From: Porphyra umbilicalis
Lineage: Eukaryota > Rhodophyta > Bangiophyceae > Bangiales > Bangiaceae
Length of the DNA: 64,000 bases
Assembly: GCA_002049455.2 (NCBI GenBank)
Contig: KV918889.1
Span: 62,001-126,000 of the forward strand
Direction: 5' to 3'
Shown here: piece by piece, positions 34,193 through 45,266 of the stretch
Position numbering within the stretch: the stretch's first letter is position 1
Layout: each line of letters starts with the position of its first letter
Position numbers and translations under genes: made by a program
The notes under the pieces: generated by a model
Told to the model about the DNA's origin: nothing
The model's database searches: none
Seen by the model: the letters and a program-made list of their open reading frames with translations, nothing else

Positions 34193-35301
34193 CGTAGGGT
34201 TGCCCAACTGGTTTATCGTAATTTGTACAAACTGGATTACATTGGGTAAAAATCGGACATCGCTTGCGAACTAGTTTCGGATGCAAAGTATTGGTCGAAC
34301 CGGTTCTATCAAGTATGAGAGCGTTGCTGTCATGTGACCGAAATTGCCTGTGCTCCTTGGATTTAAGTGCGGGACACAACCCAACTTGATGACCTGTGCA
34401 CGACTCGAACCGACGACTTTTGTCTTCGTCTCTCACACATCGCACACGAGTCGTGTAACTACACGCAGCACACGAGTCGTGTATCGAGAGGTATAACCCG
34501 AGGTATAACCACACCGCGCGCAAGTCGTGCAACCGCACCGCACACATGTCGTGCAACCATACCGCACACGCCCGCACAGGAAAGGGACGGTTTCGTACGC
34601 AACACGCAATCATGCGCGAAGAGTGAAGGTGCATGCACCCAGCAGCTTCGAGTAGATTTGAGAAAGAAAAGCAACGACGAGGACGATTGCACACGCCAAA
34701 AACACAACATGCATAAAGAAGCAGAAGAGAAGGGAACTCCGCGCAGAGCAGACAGATGAACGTGTCAGACGCGCTGCACACAGACAACATCGTACATACT
34801 GGCAGTTCGACTGACGTCCACATTATCAACTACAGACACATCACTCACAGATACACACCAGCACCTCCCCGTGTATCATACCATGTGGGTCGACGTGACG
34901 ACGAGGGAAGATGTCACTACCCCAAGCGGTGCAGGAGACGGATGCCTGGGACAAGTCTAAGGCCAGCGTGGGTGCAGCACATAGCATCAAGGCGCCAACC
35001 GACGACATAGCGTTCGGCGGGGGGGCGAGGAGGGAGGTAGAACTGCAATAGGCTCGTAAGGTGTGGCACTGAGAGCGACAGAGATAATGGAACATGACAG
35101 GGAGGGGGAGGAGTGTATTGCGAGGGTCGGCCGGGACTGGGAGAGCGGATCCCCCTCGCCAGGGATGAGCCGCAGCCCCCCAGTCTCATGTGTGGCTGGC
35201 GCGCTGCCGTGGCCCAGTAACTAGTTTAAAAACTGGTTATTGTCCACCGAAAACATCGGATGAACTGGTTCAGCCGCGCGAACCAATTGGGCAACCCTAC
35301 G
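34193..35301. mobile_element. nested 1.1-kb TIR element with TTTG target duplication
   Basis: The termini are CGTAGGGTTGCCCAACTGGT and the reverse complement of the right end with one mismatch. TTTG occurs directly outside both ends in direct orientation, supporting a 4-bp target duplication. A similar terminus, CCAATTGGCCAACCCTGTAC, stands alone at 49098-49117. The interior has only short frames, so the element is probably non-autonomous. Confidence 0.8.
34438..34580. repeat. degenerate tandem repeat, ~24-bp units
   Basis: Units of the type CGCACAYRTCGTGYAACC recur about five times, with an insertion of a GAGGTATAACC doublet in the middle. It lies inside the nested element. Confidence 0.6.
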
Positions 35302-36514
35302 TTTGCGGGCCTGCATCTCGCGCGCACCGGGGAGCTGAGTACCAAGGCGTTTGGAAAGCGATTTGGGCTCGTCTCAGCCCAGCCGCGCCGCTTCATCATT
35401 GACGAACTCTGCACAGGCCCGGTCCGCCACTCTTCTTCTTCGCGGACGAGGAGGTCCTGCTGGCTTTGCCTTGAGAAGCGCACCAAGTTGCCGATTCTGA
35501 AAGCTCCGCGCTCCCCATGGCGTGCTACATATCGTTTGGCACGAGAAAAAAACCATCTGTTGCATAGTCTCTCTTTCGATGGGCGTCTCTCACGTGATGG
35601 CTGATGAAAAAGGAGGGGGGGAAGGAGGGCGAGTCTTGCAGTGCGGGTAGGGCTGGAGTGTCTCTGGCCAACGACGGTGCGCCGAGAAGGGCGGGCGTGG
35701 CAAAGTGCATGAGGAGCGCCGCGGTATTGAGGCGGGGGGGGGGGGGCGCGGGCCTACAGGCGAACCGTATAGGCTGTTGTCGCAGCAGGGACTGGGTTGG
35801 GGGCCGAACGGGACGACGGAAACCATGTCATAGCTTGGCAGTCGCCTCACCAGAGTGTCCCTATTGGTCGCGCAGGCAAGAATCTTGGGCAATCTGGATC
35901 AAATTGTTCGTTCCACGGTAAGTTTGTCCAACTGTAATGTGCGATTCCAGGTCGTTCTCACACAATCAGTCATTGTGTCACGAACTGGTACCGAGGGTTT
36001 TTCGACCTCATTTTCTAGCAAATGAACGGGAGCGCCCCAACAGAAATGGAGAACACTGCCGACCTCGTGAGAGACTGCTGAAGCCATTCATATGCCTGCA
36101 TTTCGCTAGGCATGAGTTTAAGCCAGATTTCTGGAGCAGTTGTCACGAACTGGGGCATGACGGTTACCTCCAGCAACCACCAATCGAAGAATAGATCGAC
36201 CAAGTGGCGCTTCTAAGGTAAGAATGGACGGTCAGGAACCCAGAAAGTATCTCACCTGGATCAAGGCAGATTGACCAATCAGCGCCCCTATTGGGACAGC
36301 TGGAGGGGCTCTTTCCGTGTCCGTCTCACAGAGGAGCTTCGCTAATTAATATATACCAGAACGCATGACTTTCGCAGCACAGAAGGATGTACGCTACCCG
36401 GTGATTTCGCCCATTCAAAGGTACGCTTGAGGTGAATTTAATCGGGTATCTTCTGACAAACGCTAACCCCCAGAGCTGCTGCAGCCGAGTTTACACCTCG
36501 TCTTCCGCACGTGC

Positions 36515-38442
36515 ATGGTGGCAAGCCACCGCAGGGTGTGGCTACAAGTGCCCGGTGGCGGCAGCGTGCGCGTCTCCCCGCGGGTGCTCCTGTATGTTTG
36601 TGACCAGCCGGAGGAGCGTGCGATCATGAGTCTGAAAGGATCTGGGTGCCTCTTTCCATGCACGCCGTGTATGGTTGAGCGAGACAACTCGTGCACGACG
36701 GCGGGTGCCGCAGCACCAAGTCGTGACGTCGAAACTACCGTCAAGTCGCAGCTCAGTAACGCGACGATGGGTACCTTCATGGGGGCTGCATCTCGGAGAG
36801 CAGAGGTTGAGATGGAACACAGCCTCAACAGTGTGGTTCCTGCAGTGGTTGCTGGATCGGACTTGGAAACTGACCGCAGATGCTCTATCGTTAGCCCGGG
36901 CTTGACCGCCTGCACGTACGTTCGCTTGCTCTCCAATTCATGGTCGATCTCCCGTGCGTGTCCCCTCTCCGCCCATTCTTATCTTGTGCATCGCCACACC
37001 TGGCTCCACTCGGCTGTTTTTACCTTGTTTGGGCATCGGACATACTGTTGAAAACTGCTCATCTCACGGCGCCGCTCCGTATCTTCGTTGTGCTTGTTAC
37101 CTGGACATTGCTTGCACACTTCTACACACACGCAAACGTAAGCACGCAGGTCATGGACTCGGGCATCAACAGAAAATTGGCCAACAGAGTACCCTTGTAC
37201 CTCCGCCAAGTTGCTGGTGCGAGCGGCCACACACGGTTTGACACAGCGGCCAACGCAGAGCGAGCTATGAACTTGCTCTTCAAGTACGCATCACGCAGGC
37301 TACGGGTGCCGCATATCCATGCAGGGTACGTGGTTTGTGGAAGGTCCGCGGGGGGGGGGGGTCCTCGGGTGGTGTGGGAGGTGCTCGTGTGGTTGGTGGG
37401 TGCTATCAAAGCTCTCACACAACGGGAGCCACGGCGTTCTCCGCTGATTCGTACCTCGTTCTTTCTCTGTACTTCAGGTACTTTGTACCAGAACAAAAGA
37501 AGCAAGCAACGAGGACCGGTAGCGAGCACCGGCATGCTTTGCCCTTTTTTCCCTTCGCGGTGGTTGGTGTGGCAGGTTCGGACGGGGATGGCGTGTACCG
37601 CAGTACGCTCACACTGGCGATCTGCGAGCTGGTCCATGTGATCATCGAGCTCTTCTCGGCGCGGTGTACTGGCGGCGGCACAACGCTAGCAGAGGCGGAC
37701 TTGCTGACGACAAAGGCCCACAAGTCGGTGGTGGACCACTACCAGCCAGTACTTGGCCCGTCACACACGACCAAGCTTCAACGTATGGCTGCCCACCTGC
37801 TCGAAGAGTTTCGGCTGCGGGGCAACCTCCACGATTGCAACACGGCCTAAGGCGTTGAAAAAGGCGTACAACTTGACCAACTACAAGAGAGACCAGTTCA
37901 ACGAGCAGCTGATCTTGGTGGAGCAGGTCTTCCACATCCTCCTCGATGATGGCGCCGATGAGCACGCGTCCGCGCCATCATTCGAAGCGTCGTCGGATCC
38001 CGAGTACGACAGCGAGAGTAGCGACGCGCGCCAGCGGCGTCGACGTCAGCGGCGGCGGCGGGGGGGGGCTCGGCGGCGGCGGTACACCAAACAGTACACG
38101 ATTGCGCACCTGGAACACATTCACGGTCTGCCTGGGCTGGAAAATGCGCTCGGAATAAATGACAGTACGACGCTGGGGATGTGCCAAGTCATTGGACTAC
38201 GGCGATTCCGCCCGCCCGCGACGCGGGAAGATGTCGCACACTGTGCCAGCGACTCAGAGCTTCCACGGCGCACTGTGGCTCGACTGGGTGCGCTACCGGG
38301 AGCCAGGCGGAGAGCTTCGGGTTGGCCAAGCCGCGCTTTCCTCGCGGATAGCATCGGGAGTCACAACGCGATGGCGGATCGGCCGCCGCGATGCGACGGA
38401 ATTAATCGTGTAACTCTGTTCCGAGAGTGGTGGGTACTCTAA
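36515..38442 (+). pseudogene. multi-exon transposon-like gene with DQPE...CxxC motif, frameshifted
   Basis: Exon 36515-36915 carries VLLYVCDQPEERAIMSLKG followed by PCTPCMV. Intron 36916-37142 (GTACGT...GTAAG, phase 2) leads to the exon containing MDSGINRKLANRVP. Intron 37326-37477 (GTACGT...CTTCAG, phase 2) leads to YFVPEQKKQATR, a helical segment and QRMAAHLLEEFRLRGNLHDC. The reading phase then breaks at about 37848, where NTA and a TAA are followed in another phase by KALKKAYNLTNYKRDQFNEQ and an acidic then Arg-rich tail. The aspartate-then-CxxC layout recalls DDE-type transposases, but the family is not identified with certainty. Both introns restore phase exactly, which supports a real gene; the final break suggests decay or a small deletion. 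Confidence 0.5.
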
Positions 38443-39019
38443 ACCATCTCAGGATGTGGCTTCGAGGGACGTGATTGCCTGTCTGCGTGCGCCACACAGG
38501 AGTCAGTGCTGAAACACTACGCCAAGTCAACAGAAGCCGCAGGGCGGGCTGTGAGGGGGGGTGGGCGGTGGACGATAGCCGGCCGAGAACCAACGGAGCT
38601 GAGCAAAGCATGCTGCGGTTCTTGACTACGTTCTCGTCACGCCCTAATGCCGAAAGCTCTACGACGACGACCGAGGCGTTCCTGCACCAAAAGTACAGAC
38701 CACAGGGTGGGAGCGCCAAGAAACCTTTCTTTGGGGCAAGGGAGGGCTGGAGAAATCATCTGCTGCGTGCTCGGAAGCAGTACAGGAGTATGAGTTTGCT
38801 GTCTTGAGGGCGTCTGCCAAGCAAATAGAAAGCGGCCGTCGTATTCAGCTTCGTTTTGTCCGACATGCGCAACAAGAATAGACCTGGCGTACAGCCAGAC
38901 AGGGTCTGACGTTGCACCCGCGCGGTGGGCCTTACAGAGCGGTGGCTCCCCCACCCGCTCCGTCGGCGGCGTGCGCCCCCGCCTCTGTCACACCCGCTGC
39001 CCTTTGATGTCCGTGGAAA
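38443..39019. other. no separate gene recognised
   Basis: A plus-strand segment near 38502 (ESVLKHYAKSTEAAG) follows an acceptor-like CACACAG and may be a further exon of the preceding decayed gene. Confidence 0.3.
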
Positions 39020-39044
39020 ATGCACGAATGCTCCATTCGTGCAT
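39020..39044. repeat. perfect 11-bp hairpin with 3-nt loop
   Basis: ATGCACGAATG, then CTC, then CATTCGTGCAT: the arms are exact reverse complements. It stands alone and its role is unknown. Confidence 0.8.
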
Positions 39045-39275
39045 AGAGAGACAGTGGAGCCACCGCCGCCACCACGCCGCTTGGCGGGCCCGTCGAGGGG
39101 GCGCAGCCTCGTGTCCGCACACAACTGGAGACAGGGAGGCGTTTCTCTTCCAGCCAACATCCAATACTTTTAAAGATTCGGCGCACCCTTTGCGCCAATG
39201 AACGTTTGCTATCCGGGGTTAAAACGCCACATGTTCCGACAGCCATATGGAAGCTTCGCTAATAAAAGGTTCGTT

Positions 39276-39303
39276 AATCCCTCGGCCTTTTGGACAGGGT
39301 ACT
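39276..39303 (+). repeat. terminal fragment of the ~625-bp repeat family
   Basis: CCCTCGGCCTTTTGGACAGG matches the left end of repeat copies A and B with two changes; similarity fades after about 30 bp. Confidence 0.5.
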
Positions 39304-40696
39304 ATCCAACATGCGCATAGGGCCCCCCATTCTAATTTTTTTCGAGCTAGTGCACGTGGCGGGAGTACTTAAGAAAAAGCGGGGTGGCCGCGGAAAAACC
39401 TCGTACCGCTCAGGCGGACGTCGTCGTGCGGTGAGTCCGACCTGGTTAAAAGCGTCAATCTGCAACGTATCTCTGCATGTGATTTTGGCAGCATGGCCGT
39501 ACGTTGGGCGTTTGTGAGGTCCAACCATGTGAAGGAAGGGTTTTTTCTCGTTCAGATGGCTTGAAACGGGGGTCTGTGCTTCAGACGAGCTGGAAACAAG
39601 GACGCGTGCGGCATATGACCTCGTCGGGTGAGCAATTGAGGGCGTTATTGGTGGAACCTGCCCCTGAGATGCTTCAGACGGTTTTTTTGTTCTTCAAAAT
39701 TTTGAACGCGCAGGAGAGGGCCCAGACCGGGAACATCCGAGACGCGTGGAATGTTGTGTGACCGTGGTGCGCAGTGACTGAAGCGGGCAGTCGCGAGTGG
39801 CGTGACGCAGCTGCCCGCGTGATGCTGTGCGCGGGCCTGTGACGAGGAGAGGGTGGCGCCGTGCGTGTGGTCCGTGCGAGGGGGTGGTGGTGTCGCGGTG
39901 GCGAAACTGGCCGTCCCGGATGTCGCGCAGCTGACCGCCCGGTACGTCATGGGAGGAGGAGACCGGACAGGGGGGTACGTTCGAGGGGTTGTGGAGGGGT
40001 TGAGGGGCCGTGGGGCTGGAGGGGGGGGGGGTGAAGACGTCGCTGGCTTGCCGGTGGCAGCCCCTACGGCTGCGGCTGCGGCCCCTGCGCCCGCGCCCCC
40101 TGCTGCGATACACTTGCTGCTGGCAACAAACCTAGCAACCATGGAAGAGGGGGCGGGAGTGGCGTGGCGTTTGCCCCGGGGGGCGGGTGGGCTGTGCGGT
40201 AGCGGCGGCTAAGGCGGACATACGTGTGAGGCTGGAGGGCTGGGGGGCGTGAGGCCGTCGGCGAGCCGTGCGAGACTTGGGACTGTTGCAAGCACGGCGT
40301 CGCCTGGGTGGCGGGCTGGCGCGCTCCGGGGTGGACGGCTCGGGCGCGCGCGCCTCTGCCCGTGGACGCCCGCAGGGACATGAAAATGAAAACCAATGCA
40401 ATGCATGAAAAATATAGCCACGTGCCAAGTGAAGCGCGACGAGGCATGTTTCAAGTCTAAATAATGTTTCGGAAGTTACACAAATAGATGGTTTTCGATC
40501 ATTCACCACTCCCGGCCAGGGTGTTTCGCGTACGCGCTTCCAGTTTAAGACATTCAGTGAAGCTGACATCCACGTCTGTTGTGTCAGGCATTTTGGATCC
40601 AGTCGATGGTGTAATTTCCCAAGAGTGCTGCACGTCCATTCTACGGCAACTCTTGATGAGCGAGACGTCACCGCGTGAAGGAATCGGGCGGATCAC
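39304..40696. other. no gene recognised
   Basis: The region holds short frames and a GC-rich tract (39850-40360) with runs of G. Nothing recognisable is encoded. Confidence 0.4.
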
Positions 40697-41844
40697 CATT
40701 CACGGGTGCAGGCCGTGAATGCTGCCCGTGAATGCTACATTGGCCAATCAGAGAGCGTCGTTGTTTCAGTCTGAGCGCTCAGGGCACGATCAGACACGTC
40801 CCAGCTGTCGGTCTCCAATGGGCCGTTCTGACGCAGACACCCGGCCGGCTTACTGACATGAATCCCTTCCTATTTCCTATAGATCATTGGGAATACCCAG
40901 CGACGTCCCGCTACCCCCCTACGATGCAGCCCGTCACCCCCGTCGCTCATCCCCTCGCTGCCCAGCTGCCTCCTGCAGCCCCCGCCGTCGTCCCCCCCCG
41001 CCTACAGCGCTACCTGGCCTCTGCCGCTGCCGCCGGCCGCGTCTTTGCTGCGGCTGCCTGGCTACCGCCTGCCCACGGCCGCACGGCCGCCGCCCGCCTG
41101 CGGCCTGCCTTCCGGCTGTCGCTGCCGCTGCCGGCCCCCTGCCCCCCGCCGCAGTGCCGACTGCCTCCCGCGCCGCTTGTGCTCCCCCCCCGCCATGTCA
41201 CCGGCGCCCGGCAGCGGCCGCTGCCGTATTCCGCTCATGCGGCGGCTACCCGGCCGCCGCCGCTGCCCCTGTCGCGCCGCCTTCGCTACCGCCCCCACTG
41301 TCGCCCCCGCTGCCGTCGCCATCGCTCTCTGCTGCCGCTGCGTGCCGGCTGCCCCCCCTGCCACCTTTGACCTCTCCCGCGGACCCCGTCGCGACATGCG
41401 CGTCCACCGGGGCCGCCACCGCGACAGCGCGGGGCGCTGCGGCATTGTGAAAGAGGGGCTTATTGTCTGTTGCTGGGGAGGGTGGGGTGCTGATTCCGGG
41501 TGTGTGGGCGTAGCGCTGGGAAACGCGGTACGAGTGGTGGTGAAAGGCTGAGTGGCACACACTGCGGCCTTTTTCATGTGCAGAGAAGTGTATGAAGGAA
41601 CTGTCTGTGAGCTTAGCAAGTAGCACTACCTTTCTCAGCGCCCTCAAGAGGTCTAGAAACAACAGAGAGATGCCCATGTTTCAACAACGTATGTTTGCAC
41701 AGCGAGGGCATGTTCCGGATTGCCCTTCCTGCCGGGTTCCAGATCGGTTCACGTGGGGTGTGTGCACGAGACACTTCTTGAGACGATGACAACATCTTTT
41801 TCTTCGTGAGTCGTTCCTGGGTCTATCAAGTGCGCTATGAACGG

Positions 41845-41901
41845 TAGTATAAGTGGCTAAGCGCGCAGACAACTTCTTCGTGTCCTGTTCTACACTTCAA
41901 C
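41845..41901 (+). promoter_or_regulatory. possible TATA promoter of the 41902 frame
   Basis: AGTATAAGTGG lies about 50 bases upstream of the ATG at 41902 in a relatively AT-rich stretch. The spacing suits a short 5' untranslated leader. Confidence 0.35.
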
Positions 41902-42144
41902 ATGGCAGATGAAGACAATAGCACCCCAACCTCCGCCGGCTCACGTCCTGCTGCTCAGCCTCTGAACAGCAGTTCTTATGCCCCCCAGACATCAGAGATG
42001 ATACACGCAGCATTAAACACTCTGATGAAATCTACAGGATCGTCCCACTCCATGTTGCACACCCGCCGCCGCCGCGCCTGGCGCCAGCGGTCCGCCGCCG
42101 GTCACCACTGCCCCCAACCGTCACCCGTCGTTCTTGACGCGTGA
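41902..42144 (+). CDS. small hypothetical protein inside the 1.95-kb element
   Basis: The 80-codon frame starts with an ATG in an AT-richer context and encodes MADEDNSTPTSAGSRPAAQP, then a helix-like SEMIHAALNTLMKS. From about 42060 it enters the GC-rich inverted-repeat zone and becomes Arg-rich (HTRRRRAWRQRS). The first 50 residues look like a real protein start; the rest may be read-through into the repeat or be replaced by a spliced exon. No family is recognised. Confidence 0.35.
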   Translation: MADEDNSTPTSAGSRPAAQPLNSSSYAPQTSEMIHAALNTLMKSTGSSHSMLHTRRRRAWRQRSAAGHHCPQPSPVVLDA

Positions 42145-42649
42145 TACACACACGTGGGGGAAGCGTGAGCGAAAACCAGGAGGAAGCATGTGAGGGGGGG
42201 GGGGAGGCGGGAGCGGCGGGGCGCGGCGCGGCGGGGAGGTGCCGCAACCGGCAAGCGGATGGAGCGGCGACGGCGGCGGCCGGACTGCCACCGCAGGTAC
42301 TGGGCTCGTGGCGACAGCGGCCCTGCGCATCCGCCGCAGGCAGGGAGTGAGCAGCGGGTAGCGGCTGTGGCAGCGGCTGCGGCAGCGGCTGCGACGGCAG
42401 AAGCCCGACGGTGGCCGTGCGGTGAGGAGAGGGCGGCTGGCAGCGGGGGGGGGGTGCACGTCGCTGGGTAATCCTATAGGTAAGGTCAGCGATGGTAAGA
42501 ATCGACGAGACCATCGAAAATCACATGGTTTATTTGTCAGCGAGGCTCTAATTGTCCCCCCCCCCCCCCCCCCAGCGCTCCCCTCCGCCCCCCCCCTCAG
42601 GTGCGAGCACAGCATTCACGGCTGCATTCACGGCGTTCATCCGTGAATG

Positions 42650-43053
42650 CAATTTTCGGCGTTTCCTATCTCCGTCACCGGCCAGCCGCCCTCTGTCGCA
42701 GCGACCGGCACCGCCACTTTCGCCGCCTCGACCGGCGGCACGCTTGGTCCACCTTTACTCCATACTCTGGCGCTGGTGAGGGTGCGCCTTTTGGAAAGCC
42801 TCACAGCCCTCCTGCTCCCCGCTCGGTCAGTCTACCCCGCCACCTCGCCGCACCCGGCCAGTGTGTCCCCCCGCTCGGCCTCCTCTTGAGTCTCTTTTGG
42901 GTCTCTGTTGGGCGCCCCCTGCCCCCCCCCCCCGGCCACGGTTTTTCTGGCGCCGCCGCCCGCAGCGTCGCGGCCGGCCCGCGTCCCCGCCGCCACGCGC
43001 CGGATGGTGGGCGCGCGGGGGTGACGGCCCCCGCCCCGCCGGCCGCCGCGGCC
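42650..43053 (+). other. upstream region of the alpha/beta hydrolase gene
   Basis: GC rises sharply after about 42690. The hydrolase frame is open here too, but no good ATG precedes 43054, so this is taken as promoter and 5' untranslated sequence. Confidence 0.45.
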
Positions 43054-44668
43054 ATGGACGGCGGCGGCGGCGGCGCCGCGGGCGCGCCGGTGACGCCCCC
43101 GCCCCGCGCCGCCGCCGCCGCCGCCGCCCGGCCGGTGCGCATCGCGGCACCGCCGTCGGCGCAGGTGCCGCCGCCCGCCGCCATGGGCGCTGCGGCGCCC
43201 GACGGCGCGGCGGCGGCCGCCGCCCCACTGCAGCGGCACACGGGGGTGGCAGCGGGCGCCGGCGGCGTGCCGATTGCGTACGAGGTTGTCGTTGGGCGGC
43301 CGCCGCCAGCGGCCGCGGGAGCGGCAACCGCGGCCGCGGGGCCAGCCTTGCCGCCGTTGGCGGCGGCGGCGGCGGGCGGGGCGACCAATCCCCCCCGCCC
43401 CACGCTCGACGCACCGGCGGGGCGGGCGGCGGCCGAGGCGCGGCTGCGCCCCCCCCCCCCGCGCGTGCGCGTCCCCCCCACCCCCCTTGGCGTCGTCGTC
43501 TTCCTCGCCGGCATGGCGTGCCCCCGCTCCATGTGGTCCTCTGTCGCCACGTCCGTTGCGCGCGCCGGCTGGTCCGCCCTCCTCCTCGACAACCGCGGGG
43601 CGGGCGCGTCGGGCGCCGTCGCCGCGTCGCCCTTCTCCGCGCCCGCCTACCACATTGCGCACCTCGCCGCCGACACGTGGGCGGCCGTCGACGCGGCGGT
43701 GGTGGCGGTGCCCGCCGCCTTCCCCGCCGCCAACCCCCACCCGGTCCTCGTCGGCCACAGCATGGGCGGCATGATTGCGGCGCGCGCGGCGGTCGCCCGC
43801 CCGAGCCGCGTCGGCGGGCTCGGCCTCATCTCCACCCACGCGGGGGGGGTCGTCAACCGGGTGCCGACGGTCGGCGTGCTCCGCGCCGCCGCGCGGCTGA
43901 TCGCCGGCGGCTTTGACCCGGCCGTTGAGGCGGGCGTCAACCTCGACTTGCACTTTACGCCGGGCTATTTGGCCCAACGGGTGGGGGGGGCCGTCGGCCG
44001 CCGCGTCGGGCGGGGCGTGGCCGCCGCCGAGGCGGCCGTCGGGCGGGCGGGGCGGGCCGTCGGGCGGGCGGTGGGGGCGGCCGAGGCGGCGGTGGGGGTG
44101 GGGGGGGACCCCCAGACGGTGGGGGTGGCGGGCGGGAGCGCCGGGGGGGTGGTGGTCGCGTCGGCGACGCGCACGACTGCAATGGCGACGGCGGGGGGGG
44201 GGTGGGCGACGCCCCCGCCAGCGGTAGCGACGGTGACGGCGACAGTGACGGCGGGGGTGCGGCGGCCACCCCCCCCCTACCGGCATCCTCCGCCGCGACG
44301 CCTACTTTGCGCGCTACACCGCCAACGACGAGGGCGCCACGGAAAAAGCCGACAGCTCTGCCTTTTGGGGCCACCTCGCCACGGTCGCGTCGCACGCCCT
44401 CACCGCCGACGAGTTGACGGAGCTCCGCAGCCCCGCCCGCCCCGTGGCGGTCGTGTACGGCGCCGCCGACGTGGTCGTCGCGCCGTCGGCGACGCGCGCC
44501 CTGGCGGCGGCGGTCGCCGCGGACGTGGTCGTGGAGGTGTCGGGCGCCCACTTTGTGGTGGATGAGAACGAGGCGGAGGTGACGGCCGTGACGTTGGACC
44601 TCCTCCGCCGCGCGGCGGCGATTCATGGGGTGGGCGGGCGCCGCCGGGGCTTGCTTGACATGTGGTGA
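43054..44668 (+). CDS. alpha/beta-fold hydrolase
   Basis: The start is the ATG in a GCCATGG context at 43054; ATG 43183 is the alternative. After an Ala/Pro-rich N-terminal region of about 140 residues the fold begins near GVVVFLAGMACPRSMWSS. LLLDNRGAGASG follows, then the nucleophile elbow VGHSMGGM (Ser codon 43759-43761). An Ala/Gly/Val-rich insertion (about 43970-44280) precedes the C-terminal part with VVYGAADVVV (likely acid) and SGAHFVVDENEAE (likely His, about 44549). The reading phase changes in the insertion; one extra base in each of the G10 run at about 44192-44201 and the C8 run at about 44271-44278 would give one continuous frame. The family includes esterases, lipases and haloperoxidase-like enzymes, and the substrate cannot be predicted. 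It converges with the ligase gene at 45267. Confidence 0.82.
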
Positions 44669-45266
44669 GGGGGGGGGGGGGGGGGAGGCGTCGGGTCGCT
44701 GTGCAGCCCGCTTTTGGTGAGAGGGATGTCGTCGAAGAAGAGGGGTGCAGGGGAGCGACACGTCGCGCGTCCCCCAAACCCACCGCCCATTCCACTCTTG
44801 TCGCCTCACACACACCCTGCCGCCGCTCACCTGCAGGGACGCGCAAGCAGGACCGCAGCTGTTTTGTGGACGCGTCCCGTCATTGCCGACCGCGACGACG
44901 ACCCCGCCCGCCCTCCTTGGGCGCGCGCAGCAACTCGAGACCCTCAAGACCGCCAGCCAAACTGCAAGTGAGGACACCAGGCAAGTGCCGCGTGCGTCTC
45001 CTCTCAGGCCATCACGTGACAGGCACCACCCTAAGCGCCCTTGACGCCGCCCTATACAGCCCGACAGGCACTTCTATTTACAGCCATAGCGCAAAGGCCA
45101 GTCGTGCTGGGGTATCCCACAACTCTGCAGACGACGACAACAACAGTAGCAGCAGGGGCAGCAACAAGGACGCAAGAAAAAACAAACAAGAAGCAATCCG
45201 ACCAGACACGGTCGTACGCACGTTGGGCGCGCTACGAAGCCGCGCTCCGCCAAGCCAGTGGCCGTC
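44669..45266. other. intergenic region between two convergent genes
   Basis: It begins with a G-run at about 44669-44685 and must hold the 3' ends of both genes. Frames crossing it are shadows of the ligase gene. Confidence 0.55.

Larger units (their letters stand above)
33622..36163. mobile_element. 2.5-kb DNA-transposon-like element with ~29-bp terminal inverted repeats
   Basis: The left end starts CCGTCATGACCCAGTTCGTG at 33622. The reverse complement of the right end at 36163 reads CCGTCATGCCCCAGTTCGTG, and similarity extends through GACAACTG. CCAGTTCGTGACA recurs just inside the left end and near 35976. A second element (34193-35301) is nested inside. No intact transposase was found, and no clear target duplication is seen. 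It begins 16 bp from the end of repeat copy A. Confidence 0.7.
40697..42649. mobile_element. 1.95-kb element with 40-bp terminal inverted repeats of GTGAATGC units
   Basis: The left end (40697-40736) reads CATTCACGGGTGCAGGCCGT and continues with two GTGAATGC units; the reverse complement of 42612-42649 matches it closely. Further in, TACCCAGCGACGT recurs in inverted orientation (about 40895 and 42472), followed on both sides by long C-rich sequence, so the inverted ends may extend several hundred bases. Between them lies lower-GC sequence with a small promoter-plus-ORF (41902-42144). No transposase motif was recognised. Confidence 0.7.

Noticed and set aside
42832-44286. 484-codon minus-strand frame opposite the hydrolase
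   Set aside because: Arg/Pro/His-rich shadow of the hydrolase, which has a clear catalytic motif on the plus strand.
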